NCBI GenBank assembly: GCA_038065335.1
Contig: JBBTRD010000008.1
Location: 1-64,000, forward strand
DNA length: 64,000 nucleotides
Direction of reading: 5' to 3'
DNA from: 2-01-FULL-41-21 sp038065335
GTDB lineage: Bacteria > Patescibacteriota > Minisyncoccia > 2-02-FULL-40-12 > GWA2-44-9
This document shows, one piece after another, positions 16,673 through 25,103 of the stretch. The position numbers were made by a program, and so were the translations under genes. How positions within the stretch are numbered: the first letter of the stretch is position 1; each line of letters begins with the position of its first letter. A model generated the notes under the pieces. The model was not told the DNA's origin and ran no database searches. It saw nothing but the letters and a program-made list of their open reading frames with translations.

Positions 16673-17887
16673 ATGAAATTAGCTATTGTCCATGATTGGC
16701 TGAAAAATATAAGCGGAGCGGAGAGAGTTTTGATTGAGTTGCACAAAATATTTCCCGAAGCGCCGATTTATACTCTTTTTTACAATAAACGATTTATCCA
16801 AAAATGGTTGCCCAACGCCGATATCCGCGCGAGTTTTCTCCAAAAGATTCCACTAATAGCTAGGGTCTATTCACTATTCGCTTTCTTGATGCCGACAGCG
16901 ATTGAATCTTTTGACCTTTCAGATTTTGACACGGTTTTATCTTCCTCGGTCATATTTTCTAAAGGCCTTATTTTAAAACCCTCGACTAAACATATTTGCT
17001 ATTGTTATAGCCCGACAAGATTTTTGTGGGACAGAAATTTTAGTGATCAGAGCCGACGCTTTGGTCGGCTCCCCGACTCTTTGACGTCGGGGTTTTCAAT
17101 TTTCAATTTTCAGTGGCCAAGAAAAATTTTTAAACACTTTTTGCGACTCTGGGATAGAGCTGCTGCCGATCGTGTTGACCAATTTGTCGCCATTTCAAAA
17201 ACCGTTCAAGATAGGATTAAAAAATATTATCGCCGCGAGTCAATAATAATCTATCCACCGGCTTCGTTTTTGACCCCCGACTCGACCGATAATCGGTCGG
17301 CTCCTGCGGCCGACCGTCATCTAGACTCTCGGCGGTTCACCAAGCGCCAAGCTGAACCGCCTGCGAGACTTCTCGCTGGGAGTCAAAAACTTCGCCTTAA
17401 CGATTATTATCTAATCGTGGCTCGGCTTCATAGTTATAAAAACATCGACATCGCGATTAAGGCGTTTAATAAATTAAATTATCCGTTGGTAATTATTGGT
17501 GACGGACCTGACAAGAAACGATTGGAACGCTTGGCCAATAAAAATATCACTTTTCTTGGCGAACAGGACGATTCTACGCTAATCGAGTACTATCGCGCTT
17601 GCCGGGCCTTTATAATGCCCCAAGAAGAAGATTTTGGACTGACTCCCATCGAAGCCATGTCTTTCGGTAAACCCGTTGTGGCGTTATGCAAGGGTGGCGC
17701 TTTAGAAACCATTGTTGAGAGCCAAACTGGCGAATTTTTTGATGACCCTATCCCGGAAGCTCTGGCCGATGCTATCCGTCGTCTAAACGAAAATTACACC
17801 GGCTATAATCCGAAAACCATTAAAGCTCGAGCCTCTATTTTTGATGTTGAAAAATTTAAAGAAGCGATTATTAAATTAGTCACATGA
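16673..17887 (+). CDS. GT4-family glycosyltransferase with repeat insertions
   Basis: 404 residues. The start MKLAIVHDWLKNISGAERV and the C-terminal donor-binding site (FIMPQEEDFGLTPIEAMSFG, E-x7-E type) mark GT-B family 4, probably using nucleotide sugars at the inner membrane. Two repeat blocks interrupt the protein in frame. The first, at about residues 127-147, consists of two hairpins (17051-17092) plus a TTTTCAATTTTCAATTTTCA stretch. The second, at about residues 198-239, is the 125-bp family F element, encoding a Pro/Arg-rich segment between IIIYPPAS and LRLNDYYLIVARLH. The flanking family sequence is intact, so the gene looks functional. It overlaps the next gene by 4 nt (ATGA). Confidence 0.88.
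   Translation: MKLAIVHDWLKNISGAERVLIELHKIFPEAPIYTLFYNKRFIQKWLPNADIRASFLQKIPLIARVYSLFAFLMPTAIESFDLSDFDTVLSSSVIFSKGLILKPSTKHICYCYSPTRFLWDRNFSDQSRRFGRLPDSLTSGFSIFNFQWPRKIFKHFLRLWDRAAADRVDQFVAISKTVQDRIKKYYRRESIIIYPPASFLTPDSTDNRSAPAADRHLDSRRFTKRQAEPPARLLAGSQKLRLNDYYLIVARLHSYKNIDIAIKAFNKLNYPLVIIGDGPDKKRLERLANKNITFLGEQDDSTLIEYYRACRAFIMPQEEDFGLTPIEAMSFGKPVVALCKGGALETIVESQTGEFFDDPIPEALADAIRRLNENYTGYNPKTIKARASIFDVEKFKEAIIKLVT
17051..17113. repeat. two hairpins plus AT-rich repeat inside the GT4 gene
   Basis: AGCCGAC-GCTTT-GGTCGGCT (17051-17070), CCCCGAC...GTCGGGG (17071-17092), then three TTTTCAA units. All are read in frame. Confidence 0.75.
17266..17390. repeat. family F structured element inside the GT4 gene
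   Basis: Outer arms GTTTTTGAC/GTCAAAAAC enclose conserved loops and covarying stems. Hairpin a is CGGTCGG-CTCCTGCGG-CCGACCG (17294-17316). Hairpin b is GGCGGTTC...GAACCGCC around ACCAAGCGCCAAGCT (17331-17361). The reverse complement of 59271-59407 has the same loops and linkers but different stems. The element is in frame. Confidence 0.85.
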
Positions 17888-18633
17888 AAATCTCCGTCAA
17901 ATCTAAAACGGTTCTGGTGGGAGTATTAAAAACCAGAAGGGATCAGAAAATTCTTCTAGAAAAGCATTGGTATCGCATTCCCGTTTTGCATCTTCCAAAA
18001 CGAAATTTTAAATATATTGCTTTTTATCAACCGCTAGGGTTTGGAAAACACGGTAAACGGATTGAATATTACGCTCAAGTTTCAAAGACTTCGATTTCAA
18101 AAAGAATCAATTTGTTGCCCGATGAGTCCAATCATCCTCGCGCCAGCGATGACTATAAACGGTTTGAGTTTAAAGAAATCCTAAAACTTGAGAAGCCCAT
18201 CAGAAATATCATTCCCCGCAGAATCGTGTTTGGTTTTACAACCTTGAAAGCTCTGCTCTCATCAAAAGATATTCTGCAACTCTATGGTGTGTTGCCGACC
18301 GAACAAATTGTTCAACGAGCACTGAAACGTTTTGGCATCCAACCTATAATCGAACATACCGTCTCTGCTCAAGGCCGCTGTTATCGTATTGACTTGGCTC
18401 TTATTATTGTGCGCCCGCCCGCCTCTGGCGGGAATGGGCGAATAGCCATAGAATGTGATAACCTTAAAGCCCATTCCACTAAAACCCAAATCCAAAAAGA
18501 TAAAACCAAGGATCGCTTCCTCAAATCTATCGGTTGGCACGTCATCCGTCTCACCGAAAAAGACATCGTCGAAAATCTCCATTTCTGTATCGCCCGTATA
18601 ATAAAAACCATCAAAGCCCTCGGTGGCCAATGA
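17884..18633 (+). CDS. DUF559/Vsr-like endonuclease-domain protein
   Basis: 249 residues. The N-terminal half (about 1-130) is unrecognised, with KTRRDQKILLEKHWYRIPV near the start. The C-terminal part has the pattern of DUF559 PD-(D/E)XK nucleases: YRIDLALI, IAIECDNLKAH (acidic E-x-D), QKDKTKDRFLKSIGWHVIRL and a closing TEKDI. The palindrome CCCGCCTCTGGCGGG (18418-18432) is inserted in the beta hairpin between the two catalytic strands, adding PPASGG. Substrate unknown; a DNA nuclease role is inferred. Its ATGA overlap with the glycosyltransferase suggests translational coupling, though not necessarily a shared function. Confidence 0.65.
   Translation: MKISVKSKTVLVGVLKTRRDQKILLEKHWYRIPVLHLPKRNFKYIAFYQPLGFGKHGKRIEYYAQVSKTSISKRINLLPDESNHPRASDDYKRFEFKEILKLEKPIRNIIPRRIVFGFTTLKALLSSKDILQLYGVLPTEQIVQRALKRFGIQPIIEHTVSAQGRCYRIDLALIIVRPPASGGNGRIAIECDNLKAHSTKTQIQKDKTKDRFLKSIGWHVIRLTEKDIVENLHFCIARIIKTIKALGGQ
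18418..18432. repeat. family B palindrome inside the DUF559-like gene
   Basis: CCCGCCTCTGGCGGG, in frame as PPASGG. Confidence 0.8.
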
Positions 18634-18771
18634 AGCATATCGGCTCAATTCCCACCATTTGAGCCGATACCGGCCTCTTTGAACCTTGCTGAACATCTTA
18701 AAATTTTAGCTTCGCGCGTCAAAATCAAGTCCGGCCGAGAGTCTCGCCAAAAAGTGATAGAAGTGGTATGA
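18630..18771 (+). pseudogene. possible remnant of a small gene
   Basis: An ATG overlapping the previous stop opens MKHIGSIPTI and then stops. In another frame the sequence reads SLNLAEHLKILASRVKIKSG then RESRQKVIEVV before a stop at 18769-18771. The pair looks like the head and tail of one protein with the middle lost; a DUF721-like identity is only a guess. A hairpin TATCGGCTCAA/TTGAGCCGATA (18638-18669) lies between the halves. Confidence 0.3.
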
Positions 18772-18772
18772 T
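18764..18772 (+). promoter_or_regulatory. extended -10 promoter of engB
   Basis: TG-G-TATGAT at 18764-18772 ends 11 nt before ATG 18784, giving a leader of only a few nt. Confidence 0.45.
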
Positions 18773-18783
18773 TCGGGCTTCCA

Positions 18784-19359
18784 ATGCCCACGATTACCTC
18801 GGCAAAATTTGTAAAAGGCGTGGTCGGAGATGATGAAGCCTTGGACGACGGCAAAGCCCATATCGCTCTGATTGGGCGTTCAAACGTGGGCAAGTCGAGC
18901 GTCATTAACTCTCTGACCAAACAAAAAGGTTTAGCTAAAACCAGTTCTTTTCCCGGCCGAACTCAAGAAGTTAATCTGTTTTTAATCAATAAGTCTTTTT
19001 ATCTGGTTGATTTGCCGGGCTACGGTTACGCCAAAGCCGATGAAGGCGGACGGGATAAACTTAAAAAGATAATTTTTTGGTACTTGTTTAATTCGCACTA
19101 CCAACAAAAATTAGTGCTTTTAATTATTGACGCCGAAGTCGGTTTGACGGCTAATGATAAAGAGATTCTCCGCGGTCTCGAAGAACGCAAAAAAAACATC
19201 TTGATTGTCGCCAATAAAGTCGATAAAATTAAAAACGCGGTTTATTTAAAAAAACTTCAAGAAATTCAGAAGATGGCCGGCGACCATAAAGTCATTCCAT
19301 ACTCCGCCGAAAAGAAAATAGGCATAACTGAACTAACGGAAGAATTATTCAAAAAATAA
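18784..19359 (+). CDS. engB: ribosome-biogenesis GTPase EngB (YsxC/YihA)
   Basis: 191 residues; GTPase needed for late 50S assembly. G1 GRSNVGKSS (about 31-39), switch I FPGRTQEVN, G3 DLPGYGYAK (about 77), G4 NKVD (about 142) and G5 SAEKK all fit EngB. The next gene starts 4 nt after the stop. Confidence 0.95.
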   Translation: MPTITSAKFVKGVVGDDEALDDGKAHIALIGRSNVGKSSVINSLTKQKGLAKTSSFPGRTQEVNLFLINKSFYLVDLPGYGYAKADEGGRDKLKKIIFWYLFNSHYQQKLVLLIIDAEVGLTANDKEILRGLEERKKNILIVANKVDKIKNAVYLKKLQEIQKMAGDHKVIPYSAEKKIGITELTEELFKK

Positions 19360-19363
19360 AGCC

Positions 19364-19978
19364 ATGTCGGCGTTTACTAAAAAAGAAATGGCGATGATGA
19401 AGCGGTTAAATACGCCTGCCAAAATGCAGGATTTTTTAAATCAAATTCCTATTAATTTTGAGAAAAATGGCGTCGATACTGTCAAATCGCCAATTATGGT
19501 CCTGCGAGCCCAAAGCGCGCATTGTATTGAAGCGGCGATACTTGGGGCGTATATTTTGTCGCTTCATGGTTATCAACCCCTCCTTGTTCATCTGGCGTCC
19601 ACTAAAATTGATAAAGACCATGTCATCGCGCCGTTCAGAATTAAAGGTTATTGGGGAGCGCTATCAAAAGGCAATCATGTCACTTTGCGTTATCGCGACC
19701 CAGTTTATAAAACCATTCGCGAACTGGCGATGTCATATTTTAATGAGTACTATCTGGAAAATGGCGCCAAAACGATGCGGAGTTATTCAAAACCGCTAAA
19801 TTTAAAAACTTTTAGTTCTGACTGGATAGTTCAAAAAGATGACCTGTGGGATATTGACAATAAATTGGATAAAATAAAACACTACGATATCGCCCCAAAA
19901 GATATTATTCGATCACTGCGTAAAGCCGATCTCATTGAACGTAAAGCCTTAGACCTTACTGAATATGACTCAAATTGA
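19364..19978 (+). CDS. transglutaminase-like hypothetical protein
   Basis: 204 residues, cytoplasmic (no signal or membrane helix). The Cys-His pattern of transglutaminase-like folds is visible: AQSAHCIEAAILGAYILSLH (Cys about 54, start of a helix) and DHVIAPFRIKGYWGALSKG (His about 86), with an Asp probable in RYRDPVYK. The C-terminal third (TFSSDWIVQKDDLWDIDNKL) is unassigned. A peptidase or transamidase-like activity is inference from this pattern. It overlaps the helicase gene by 14 nt, suggesting tight coupling. Confidence 0.55.
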   Translation: MSAFTKKEMAMMKRLNTPAKMQDFLNQIPINFEKNGVDTVKSPIMVLRAQSAHCIEAAILGAYILSLHGYQPLLVHLASTKIDKDHVIAPFRIKGYWGALSKGNHVTLRYRDPVYKTIRELAMSYFNEYYLENGAKTMRSYSKPLNLKTFSSDWIVQKDDLWDIDNKLDKIKHYDIAPKDIIRSLRKADLIERKALDLTEYDSN

Positions 19979-21347
19979 AGCTCTTATAATTTTGAAAACC
20001 GGGGCCAACGTTTTTTTGACGGGAGAACCGGGTTCGGGTAAAAGCTACACTGTTAACGAGTACGTGCGATATTTGCGCGCCCATAATATTGAGCCGGCCA
20101 TTACGGCTTCGACGGGCATCGCCGCCACTCATATCGGCGGAATGACGATTCATTCGTGGAGCGGAATTGGAATTCACACCAGTTTAGATAAGCAGGATAT
20201 CCGCCGAATTGCTTCGAGCAAGCACGTCGGAAAGCGAATGCGCGAAACTAATGTTTTAATAATTGACGAATGTTCAATGCTTCCGCCTAAAACGCTCGAT
20301 ATGGTTGAGGCCGTCTGTCGGGAAGCGCGCAAAAGTTACGAACCTTTCGGCGGACTTCAAATTATTTTGGTAGGTGATTTTTTTCAACTCCCGCCGATTA
20401 TTAAACGAAAAACTGAAGACCTGCCTGCCGGACAGGCAGGCGATTCCAATCAGATTATCTTGCTTGATGAACCCGAAGTTCGTTTTGCTTATGATTCTTC
20501 GGCTTGGACGCGAGCTAAACCTATTACGTGTTATCTCACCGAACAACACCGTCAAGACGATAAAAATTATTTGGGCATTCTTTCCGCAATTCGAGATAAT
20601 ACTTTTAACATGAAGCATGTTGGCCATCTCGAAAGCCGACGCACGACTTATGACAAAATCTCCGATGAAGCGCCCAAACTTTTTTCTCACAACGTGGACG
20701 TAGATTTAGTTAATAAGAATATGCTTTCTCAATTGCCCGGCGAACTGATGGAATTTCCAATGCGATCTTACGGCGTACCGAAATTAATAGCGACCCTAAT
20801 AAAGGGCTGCCTGTCGCCGGAATTTTTGAATTTAAAAATCGGAGCCTCGGTAATGTTCACGAAAAATAATCCCCGCGCCGGATTTGTAAATGGCACGCTT
20901 GGTATTGTTGAAGATTTTCGTAAAGACGATAACTACCCCATGATACGAACTCGGGCCGGACGACTCGTGGTCGCCGAACCCATGAACTGGGGCATTAAGG
21001 AAGGGGGCATATCTAAAGCCACGATCACCCAGATGCCATTGCGCTTGGCTTGGGCCATTACGGTTCACAAAAGCCAAGGGATGAGTCTCGATGAAGCCGT
21101 AATGGATTTAAGCGAGGTTTTTGAATACGGCCAAGGTTATGTCGCCCTCTCGCGAGTCAGACGATTATCCGGCGTCCATTTGATTGGCTGGAATCAGCGC
21201 GCTTTTCAGGTTCATCCCGAAGTCATCGCTAAAGAAAAAGAGTTCCAAATCGCTTCCAGTCTGGCCGAAAAAGAATATCGGGAATTGTCTCCAAAAATTA
21301 TTACCCAAAGACACGAATTTTTTATTAAAATGTGTACTAAAAAATGA
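19965..21347 (+). CDS. PIF1-like DNA helicase
   Basis: 460 residues, superfamily 1B 5'-3' helicase. Walker A GEPGSGKS (about 20-27), motif Ia STGIAATHIGGMTIHSW, Walker B LIIDECSML (about 100), motif III GDFFQLPPI (about 140), QHRQDD, and C-terminal VHKSQGMSLDEAV...YVALSRVR. PIF1 enzymes unwind G-quadruplexes and stalled forks. A family C palindrome (20420-20440) adds PAGQAG after motif III. It overlaps the glycosyltransferase gene by 4 nt. Confidence 0.92.
   Translation: MTQIEALIILKTGANVFLTGEPGSGKSYTVNEYVRYLRAHNIEPAITASTGIAATHIGGMTIHSWSGIGIHTSLDKQDIRRIASSKHVGKRMRETNVLIIDECSMLPPKTLDMVEAVCREARKSYEPFGGLQIILVGDFFQLPPIIKRKTEDLPAGQAGDSNQIILLDEPEVRFAYDSSAWTRAKPITCYLTEQHRQDDKNYLGILSAIRDNTFNMKHVGHLESRRTTYDKISDEAPKLFSHNVDVDLVNKNMLSQLPGELMEFPMRSYGVPKLIATLIKGCLSPEFLNLKIGASVMFTKNNPRAGFVNGTLGIVEDFRKDDNYPMIRTRAGRLVVAEPMNWGIKEGGISKATITQMPLRLAWAITVHKSQGMSLDEAVMDLSEVFEYGQGYVALSRVRRLSGVHLIGWNQRAFQVHPEVIAKEKEFQIASSLAEKEYRELSPKIITQRHEFFIKMCTKK
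20420..20440. repeat. family C palindrome inside the PIF1-like gene
   Basis: CCTGCCTGCC then GGACAGGCAGG, in frame as LPAGQAG. Related copies at 38305-38318, 39298-39317 and 43881-43899. Confidence 0.8.
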
Positions 21348-23470
21348 AAATTGCCCTCATTACCCTCAACTATAACGGTGCGGAAAGCACCATCAAACTT
21401 TTGGAATCTCTACAGAATCAGACCGACCCTGATTTTTCCCTTATTGTCGCCGACAATGGTTCTACGGACATCCAAAAACTCCGAGATTATTGTGAAAATA
21501 AACCTATTCATATCATTGAAAATGGGGCTAATTTAGGATTCGGCGGAGGTTGCAACATTGCCATAAAGAGGGCCCTCAAAAATGGGGCGAGTTGGCTTGT
21601 TTTGTTAAATAACGACACTTGGGTCGAATCTGACTTTATCAGCCATTTAAAAGCCATTCTAGAGCGTACAAACGGCCTTGTCGGGTTACCTATTGACGAG
21701 GGGGATGGAGAAATTGCCATGGGTGGCCGACTTGAGTGGTTGAGTCCGACATTGAGTCATAATCACAGTTTTCTCAACCATAAACAAAATGCGCGAAAAA
21801 ACGGAAAAAACGTTTGCTATGCCATTGGCGGTGGGATGGCTATTGATTCATCGGCCGTCGAAAAAATCGGTTATTTTGACGAAAATTATTTTCTTTATTT
21901 TGAAGATGCGGATTTATCAATGCGGGCCCATGAAGCAGGCGTTCCAATAGCTTTTCCGACGAAACCGATCATTCATCACACTGTTTCAACAACCACGAGA
22001 AAACTCGGCGCGCCGTTACTTTTGCGTTACCACTATCGTAATGCTCTTTATTTTAATTTTAAAAACGCGCCTTTGTTTTATAAAATTGGCGCGATTTTTT
22101 GGAGTGTCATCATTTTCGTCAAACAACTGGTTAAATTATTAAGCAACATTCATCCTGCCGAGTCGCGAGCCATTCTGGCCGGCATTATTGATTTTTATCA
22201 AGAAAGGATGGGTCCCGTTAGAAGTAGCCTCGCCGAGGTCCGAAGGACTCGCGCCAAAGGCGCGAGCGAGACTTCGTACGGGATGGGCCGCATCTCCAAA
22301 AAAATTAAAGTCGGCATTGAATGTGAGCAAATTGAGGGCGAAATCTGGGGCGTGGGAAAGATTATTACCAAACTTTTAGAAAATATCGCTTCTCGGCCGG
22401 AACTGGAAAAAGATTTTGAATTTCATCTTTATTTCAAATCAAAAATTCCAAAACTATTATTCCTAGACAATTCAATATTTCATAAAAAAGTTATTGAGCA
22501 GCCGTTCCGGCACAAATCGTTTGTATTTTATTACTATGTTTTGCTTCCGATTCAGCTTTGGTTTGAACGGCTCGATGTCATGTTTTTCCCAAATTATATG
22601 TTGCCCATTATTTTTTTCGGCAATTCTGTCGTCATGCTAACCGAGGATATATATTACGAGATGCGGTCAAAACAACAACGATTCCATCATCGTTTGGCTT
22701 ATCGGGTTTTTGCCACTTGGGCCACCTGGCGAGCCAATAAAATTATGGCCATTTCGCAAACTTCAAAGAAAGAACTGGTTCGATTGTTTAACATTGAACC
22801 AGCCCGCATCGTGGTAAATCTACTCGCGGTAGATTCGGCAAAAATAGATTCTTTTTCCAACATTGGAAATTGCCCGCCCGCCGAAGCTTTAGCGAAGGAG
22901 GGGAAATTGAAAAATGAAAATTATCTATTGTTCGTCGGCCAATCTTTTCCCCGTCGACATTTAGCGGAATCATTGCTCGCCTTTGAAAAAATAGCGTCGG
23001 AATTTCAAGATTTGAAATTTATTATTGTTGGCCCGGACAAATATAATCCGCCGAGGATCAGACAACTTCAACAAGATATCAATTCTCGACTCGGCGGTGA
23101 GAGAATAATTTGGCATGAACGCGTATCCCAAGAAGAATTATCGCAACTTTATGCTCACACTCTGGCAACGATTTATATTTCATCCCGCGAAGCCTTTGGT
23201 TTGCCTCCGTTGGAAGGCCTGGCTCAAGGAAGCGTGCCAATAATCGCCGAAAATGCTTTGGGCCATGAGTTGTTTGAAGAGTGCGCTGTTTTTATCGCTA
23301 ATCCCGATTCAGTAGATGATATCGCTTCAGCTTTGCGTGAGGCCATGACAAATTCAACACTCCGTGAGAAAATAAAAGCGCATGCGCCAGAAATAGTTGA
23401 TCGTTACACTTGGCGCGCTCACACCGATCGGTTTCTAGAAATAATCAAATCTATGACCCGGCATGCCTAA
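21344..23470 (+). CDS. fused GT2-GT4 glycosyltransferase
   Basis: 708 residues. Residues 1-275 are a GT-A family 2 transferase: MKIALITLNYNGAESTIKLL, VADNGSTD, GFGGGCNIAIKRA, LLNNDTWVES, and FYFEDADLS-type ED motif. A hydrophobic segment follows (about 243-262). Residues 320-700 are a GT-B family 4 transferase starting KVGIECEQIEGEIWGVGK and including MAISQTSKKELVRLF, LLFVGQSFPRRHLAE and SREAFGLPPLEGLAQG. The 69-bp family E element lies exactly at the junction (residues 290-313, encoding PVRSSLAEVRRTRAKGASET and SYGM). Two adjacent genes may have been joined by it. It is the first gene of the polysaccharide operon, coupled to its neighbours by 4- and 8-nt overlaps. Confidence 0.88.
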   Translation: MKIALITLNYNGAESTIKLLESLQNQTDPDFSLIVADNGSTDIQKLRDYCENKPIHIIENGANLGFGGGCNIAIKRALKNGASWLVLLNNDTWVESDFISHLKAILERTNGLVGLPIDEGDGEIAMGGRLEWLSPTLSHNHSFLNHKQNARKNGKNVCYAIGGGMAIDSSAVEKIGYFDENYFLYFEDADLSMRAHEAGVPIAFPTKPIIHHTVSTTTRKLGAPLLLRYHYRNALYFNFKNAPLFYKIGAIFWSVIIFVKQLVKLLSNIHPAESRAILAGIIDFYQERMGPVRSSLAEVRRTRAKGASETSYGMGRISKKIKVGIECEQIEGEIWGVGKIITKLLENIASRPELEKDFEFHLYFKSKIPKLLFLDNSIFHKKVIEQPFRHKSFVFYYYVLLPIQLWFERLDVMFFPNYMLPIIFFGNSVVMLTEDIYYEMRSKQQRFHHRLAYRVFATWATWRANKIMAISQTSKKELVRLFNIEPARIVVNLLAVDSAKIDSFSNIGNCPPAEALAKEGKLKNENYLLFVGQSFPRRHLAESLLAFEKIASEFQDLKFIIVGPDKYNPPRIRQLQQDINSRLGGERIIWHERVSQEELSQLYAHTLATIYISSREAFGLPPLEGLAQGSVPIIAENALGHELFEECAVFIANPDSVDDIASALREAMTNSTLREKIKAHAPEIVDRYTWRAHTDRFLEIIKSMTRHA
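22214..22282. repeat. family E element at the GT2-GT4 junction
   Basis: CCCGTTAGAAGT...ACTTCGTACGGG around GTCCGAAGGACTCGCGCC and a GGCGCGAGC arm. Nearly identical to 24304-24374 but translated in a different frame. Confidence 0.9.
22904..22925. repeat. AT-rich microrepeat in the GT4 domain
   Basis: GGAAATTGAAAAATGAAAAT, encoding GKLKNENY in frame. Same repeat type as 25255-25285 and 25489-25531. Confidence 0.6.
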
Positions 23471-25103
23471 ATTATTAAATCCACTTTTTATATTTCATCT
23501 TATTTTTGTGGCGTTAGTTTTAATCGGCGAAATTCCGCGTGAACTTGTTATTTATGAAACCGGTCTATTGGTTTTATATTTCTTGTTTGCTTCCATTGAA
23601 GACGGGTTAATATTTTTTGTTCGTTCAATTCCGCTTTTTATCGCCATCCCGCTGACCGCGAATTACGACAACCTCAATCAATGGCGGATTCTGGCAATTA
23701 TTTTATTCGGCAAATGGCTGTTCACTCGGGAGACCTGGCATTACTTCGGAGCTTGGCTAGTTTTATTATTCCGAAAGCCTTGGATTGTCATCAAAGAGCA
23801 TCCTTGGGCGGCTTTGTTTAAGATTTTAGCAATCCTTAGCCTGTTGTCTTTGTGGCACGCTCCTGACCGGATTGAAGGTTTAAAACGGATTATTTATTTT
23901 ATCAACGCCGCTCTCGTCGCCGTTGTTATTGTTTATCCGCCTCGAAGCCATGAGTTTATCAAACGACTCATTAAAAATATTATCGCCCCGATCATTATTG
24001 TCGTTCTCGTTGGCGTCGTTCAAGTTGCCTCCACTTATTTTATAGACATTTATCAATTTATGAGAATTTGGGGCGAGGGAATTCAACTTAGAGAGTTTGG
24101 CGCGATGTGGTCGTATATCGCCGTCAATGTTGGTAATACCTGGTTTGCTTACTTCGGCGACCAACTCTCGCTCCGAGTGTTTTCCCTCTTTCCCGACTCC
24201 CATTCGTTTCCAATATTTTTACTGCTTGGCCTGCCCGCGTTTTTTGCTTGGACTCTTGTCAAGCCGCTCGGTCGAGCGACAAGAATGCGCGATATGCTTT
24301 TTACCCCGTTAGAAGTAGCCTCGCCGAGGTCCGAAGGACTCGCGCCAAAGGCGCGAGCGAGACTTCTTACGGGGTTTACCCGTGGCAAGCTAGCTGTGCT
24401 TTGGATTCCTTTAATATTCTTGATGATGATTCTTTCTGGCACTCGAGGCATCTGGATAGGCGGAGTCATAATGACGATTTGGATTCTCTTTGTCTTTTTG
24501 TATATGCGCCGCAATAGAGTCGCGGCCGAAAAAATCAATATCTTTCGATACATATCGTACTATATATTTATTTTTTTCTTATTGTTTGCCGTGGCTTATC
24601 CTATATTTTCTTCCCCTCAATTCTTGGTATCTAAAGGAGACGCTTTCCTGCTTCAGCAACGATTTAAGTCAATCTTTGATTTCGGCGAAACTTCGAATAG
24701 CCAACGGATTGAAATTTGGAAAAAAAGTTTGGTTTCTATTGAACATAATCCTGTGTTTGGAGTTGGTATTGGAAATTTCCCCGTCGTTCTCGGCCAAAAC
24801 ATTAAACTAACTAAGGCTGGTTCGTCGGCTCATAACATTTATCTGCAAGTCGCTTCGGAAATGGGGATTCCGGCGGCATTGTTTTTTTTATGGTTCATCT
24901 GGTTGGTTTTGAAACAAACCTACAAACGCTTCATAAAATCTACCGAGCCGGCGTATCAGGCCTATTTCGGCGGGCTCCTAATCACCCTGCCTTGGATTCT
25001 GGCTTATTTAATGACTGACGTGGCAATTTTTGACGAACGAGCTCTTCTTCTCTGTGTCGCCACCCTCGCGATTGTGGCCACGCCTTTGCACGCTCATGAA
25101 TAA
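23463..25103 (+). CDS. O-antigen-ligase/polymerase-like membrane protein
   Basis: 546 residues with about 11-12 hydrophobic helices, matching Wzy/WaaL-type proteins that join or polymerise undecaprenyl-linked glycans outside the membrane. The family-typical periplasmic loop is present: SNSQRIEIWKKSLVSIEHNP, FGVGIGNFPVVL, SSAHNIYLQVASEMGIPAAL. The 71-bp family E element (24304-24374) is inserted in frame at residues 281-304 in the loop between two helices, encoding PLEVASPRSEGLAPKARARL. This is a different frame from the copy in the preceding gene. It overlaps both neighbours. Confidence 0.82.
   Translation: MPKLLNPLFIFHLIFVALVLIGEIPRELVIYETGLLVLYFLFASIEDGLIFFVRSIPLFIAIPLTANYDNLNQWRILAIILFGKWLFTRETWHYFGAWLVLLFRKPWIVIKEHPWAALFKILAILSLLSLWHAPDRIEGLKRIIYFINAALVAVVIVYPPRSHEFIKRLIKNIIAPIIIVVLVGVVQVASTYFIDIYQFMRIWGEGIQLREFGAMWSYIAVNVGNTWFAYFGDQLSLRVFSLFPDSHSFPIFLLLGLPAFFAWTLVKPLGRATRMRDMLFTPLEVASPRSEGLAPKARARLLTGFTRGKLAVLWIPLIFLMMILSGTRGIWIGGVIMTIWILFVFLYMRRNRVAAEKINIFRYISYYIFIFFLLFAVAYPIFSSPQFLVSKGDAFLLQQRFKSIFDFGETSNSQRIEIWKKSLVSIEHNPVFGVGIGNFPVVLGQNIKLTKAGSSAHNIYLQVASEMGIPAALFFLWFIWLVLKQTYKRFIKSTEPAYQAYFGGLLITLPWILAYLMTDVAIFDERALLLCVATLAIVATPLHAHE
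24304..24374. repeat. family E element inside the ligase gene
   Basis: CCCCGTTAGAAGT...ACTTCTTACGGGG. The core is the same as at 22214-22282. Confidence 0.9.

Noticed and set aside
25030..25095. Upstream start of the GT2 gene
   Set aside because: The 22 extra residues overlap the ligase gene in another frame and are not like family 2 transferases.
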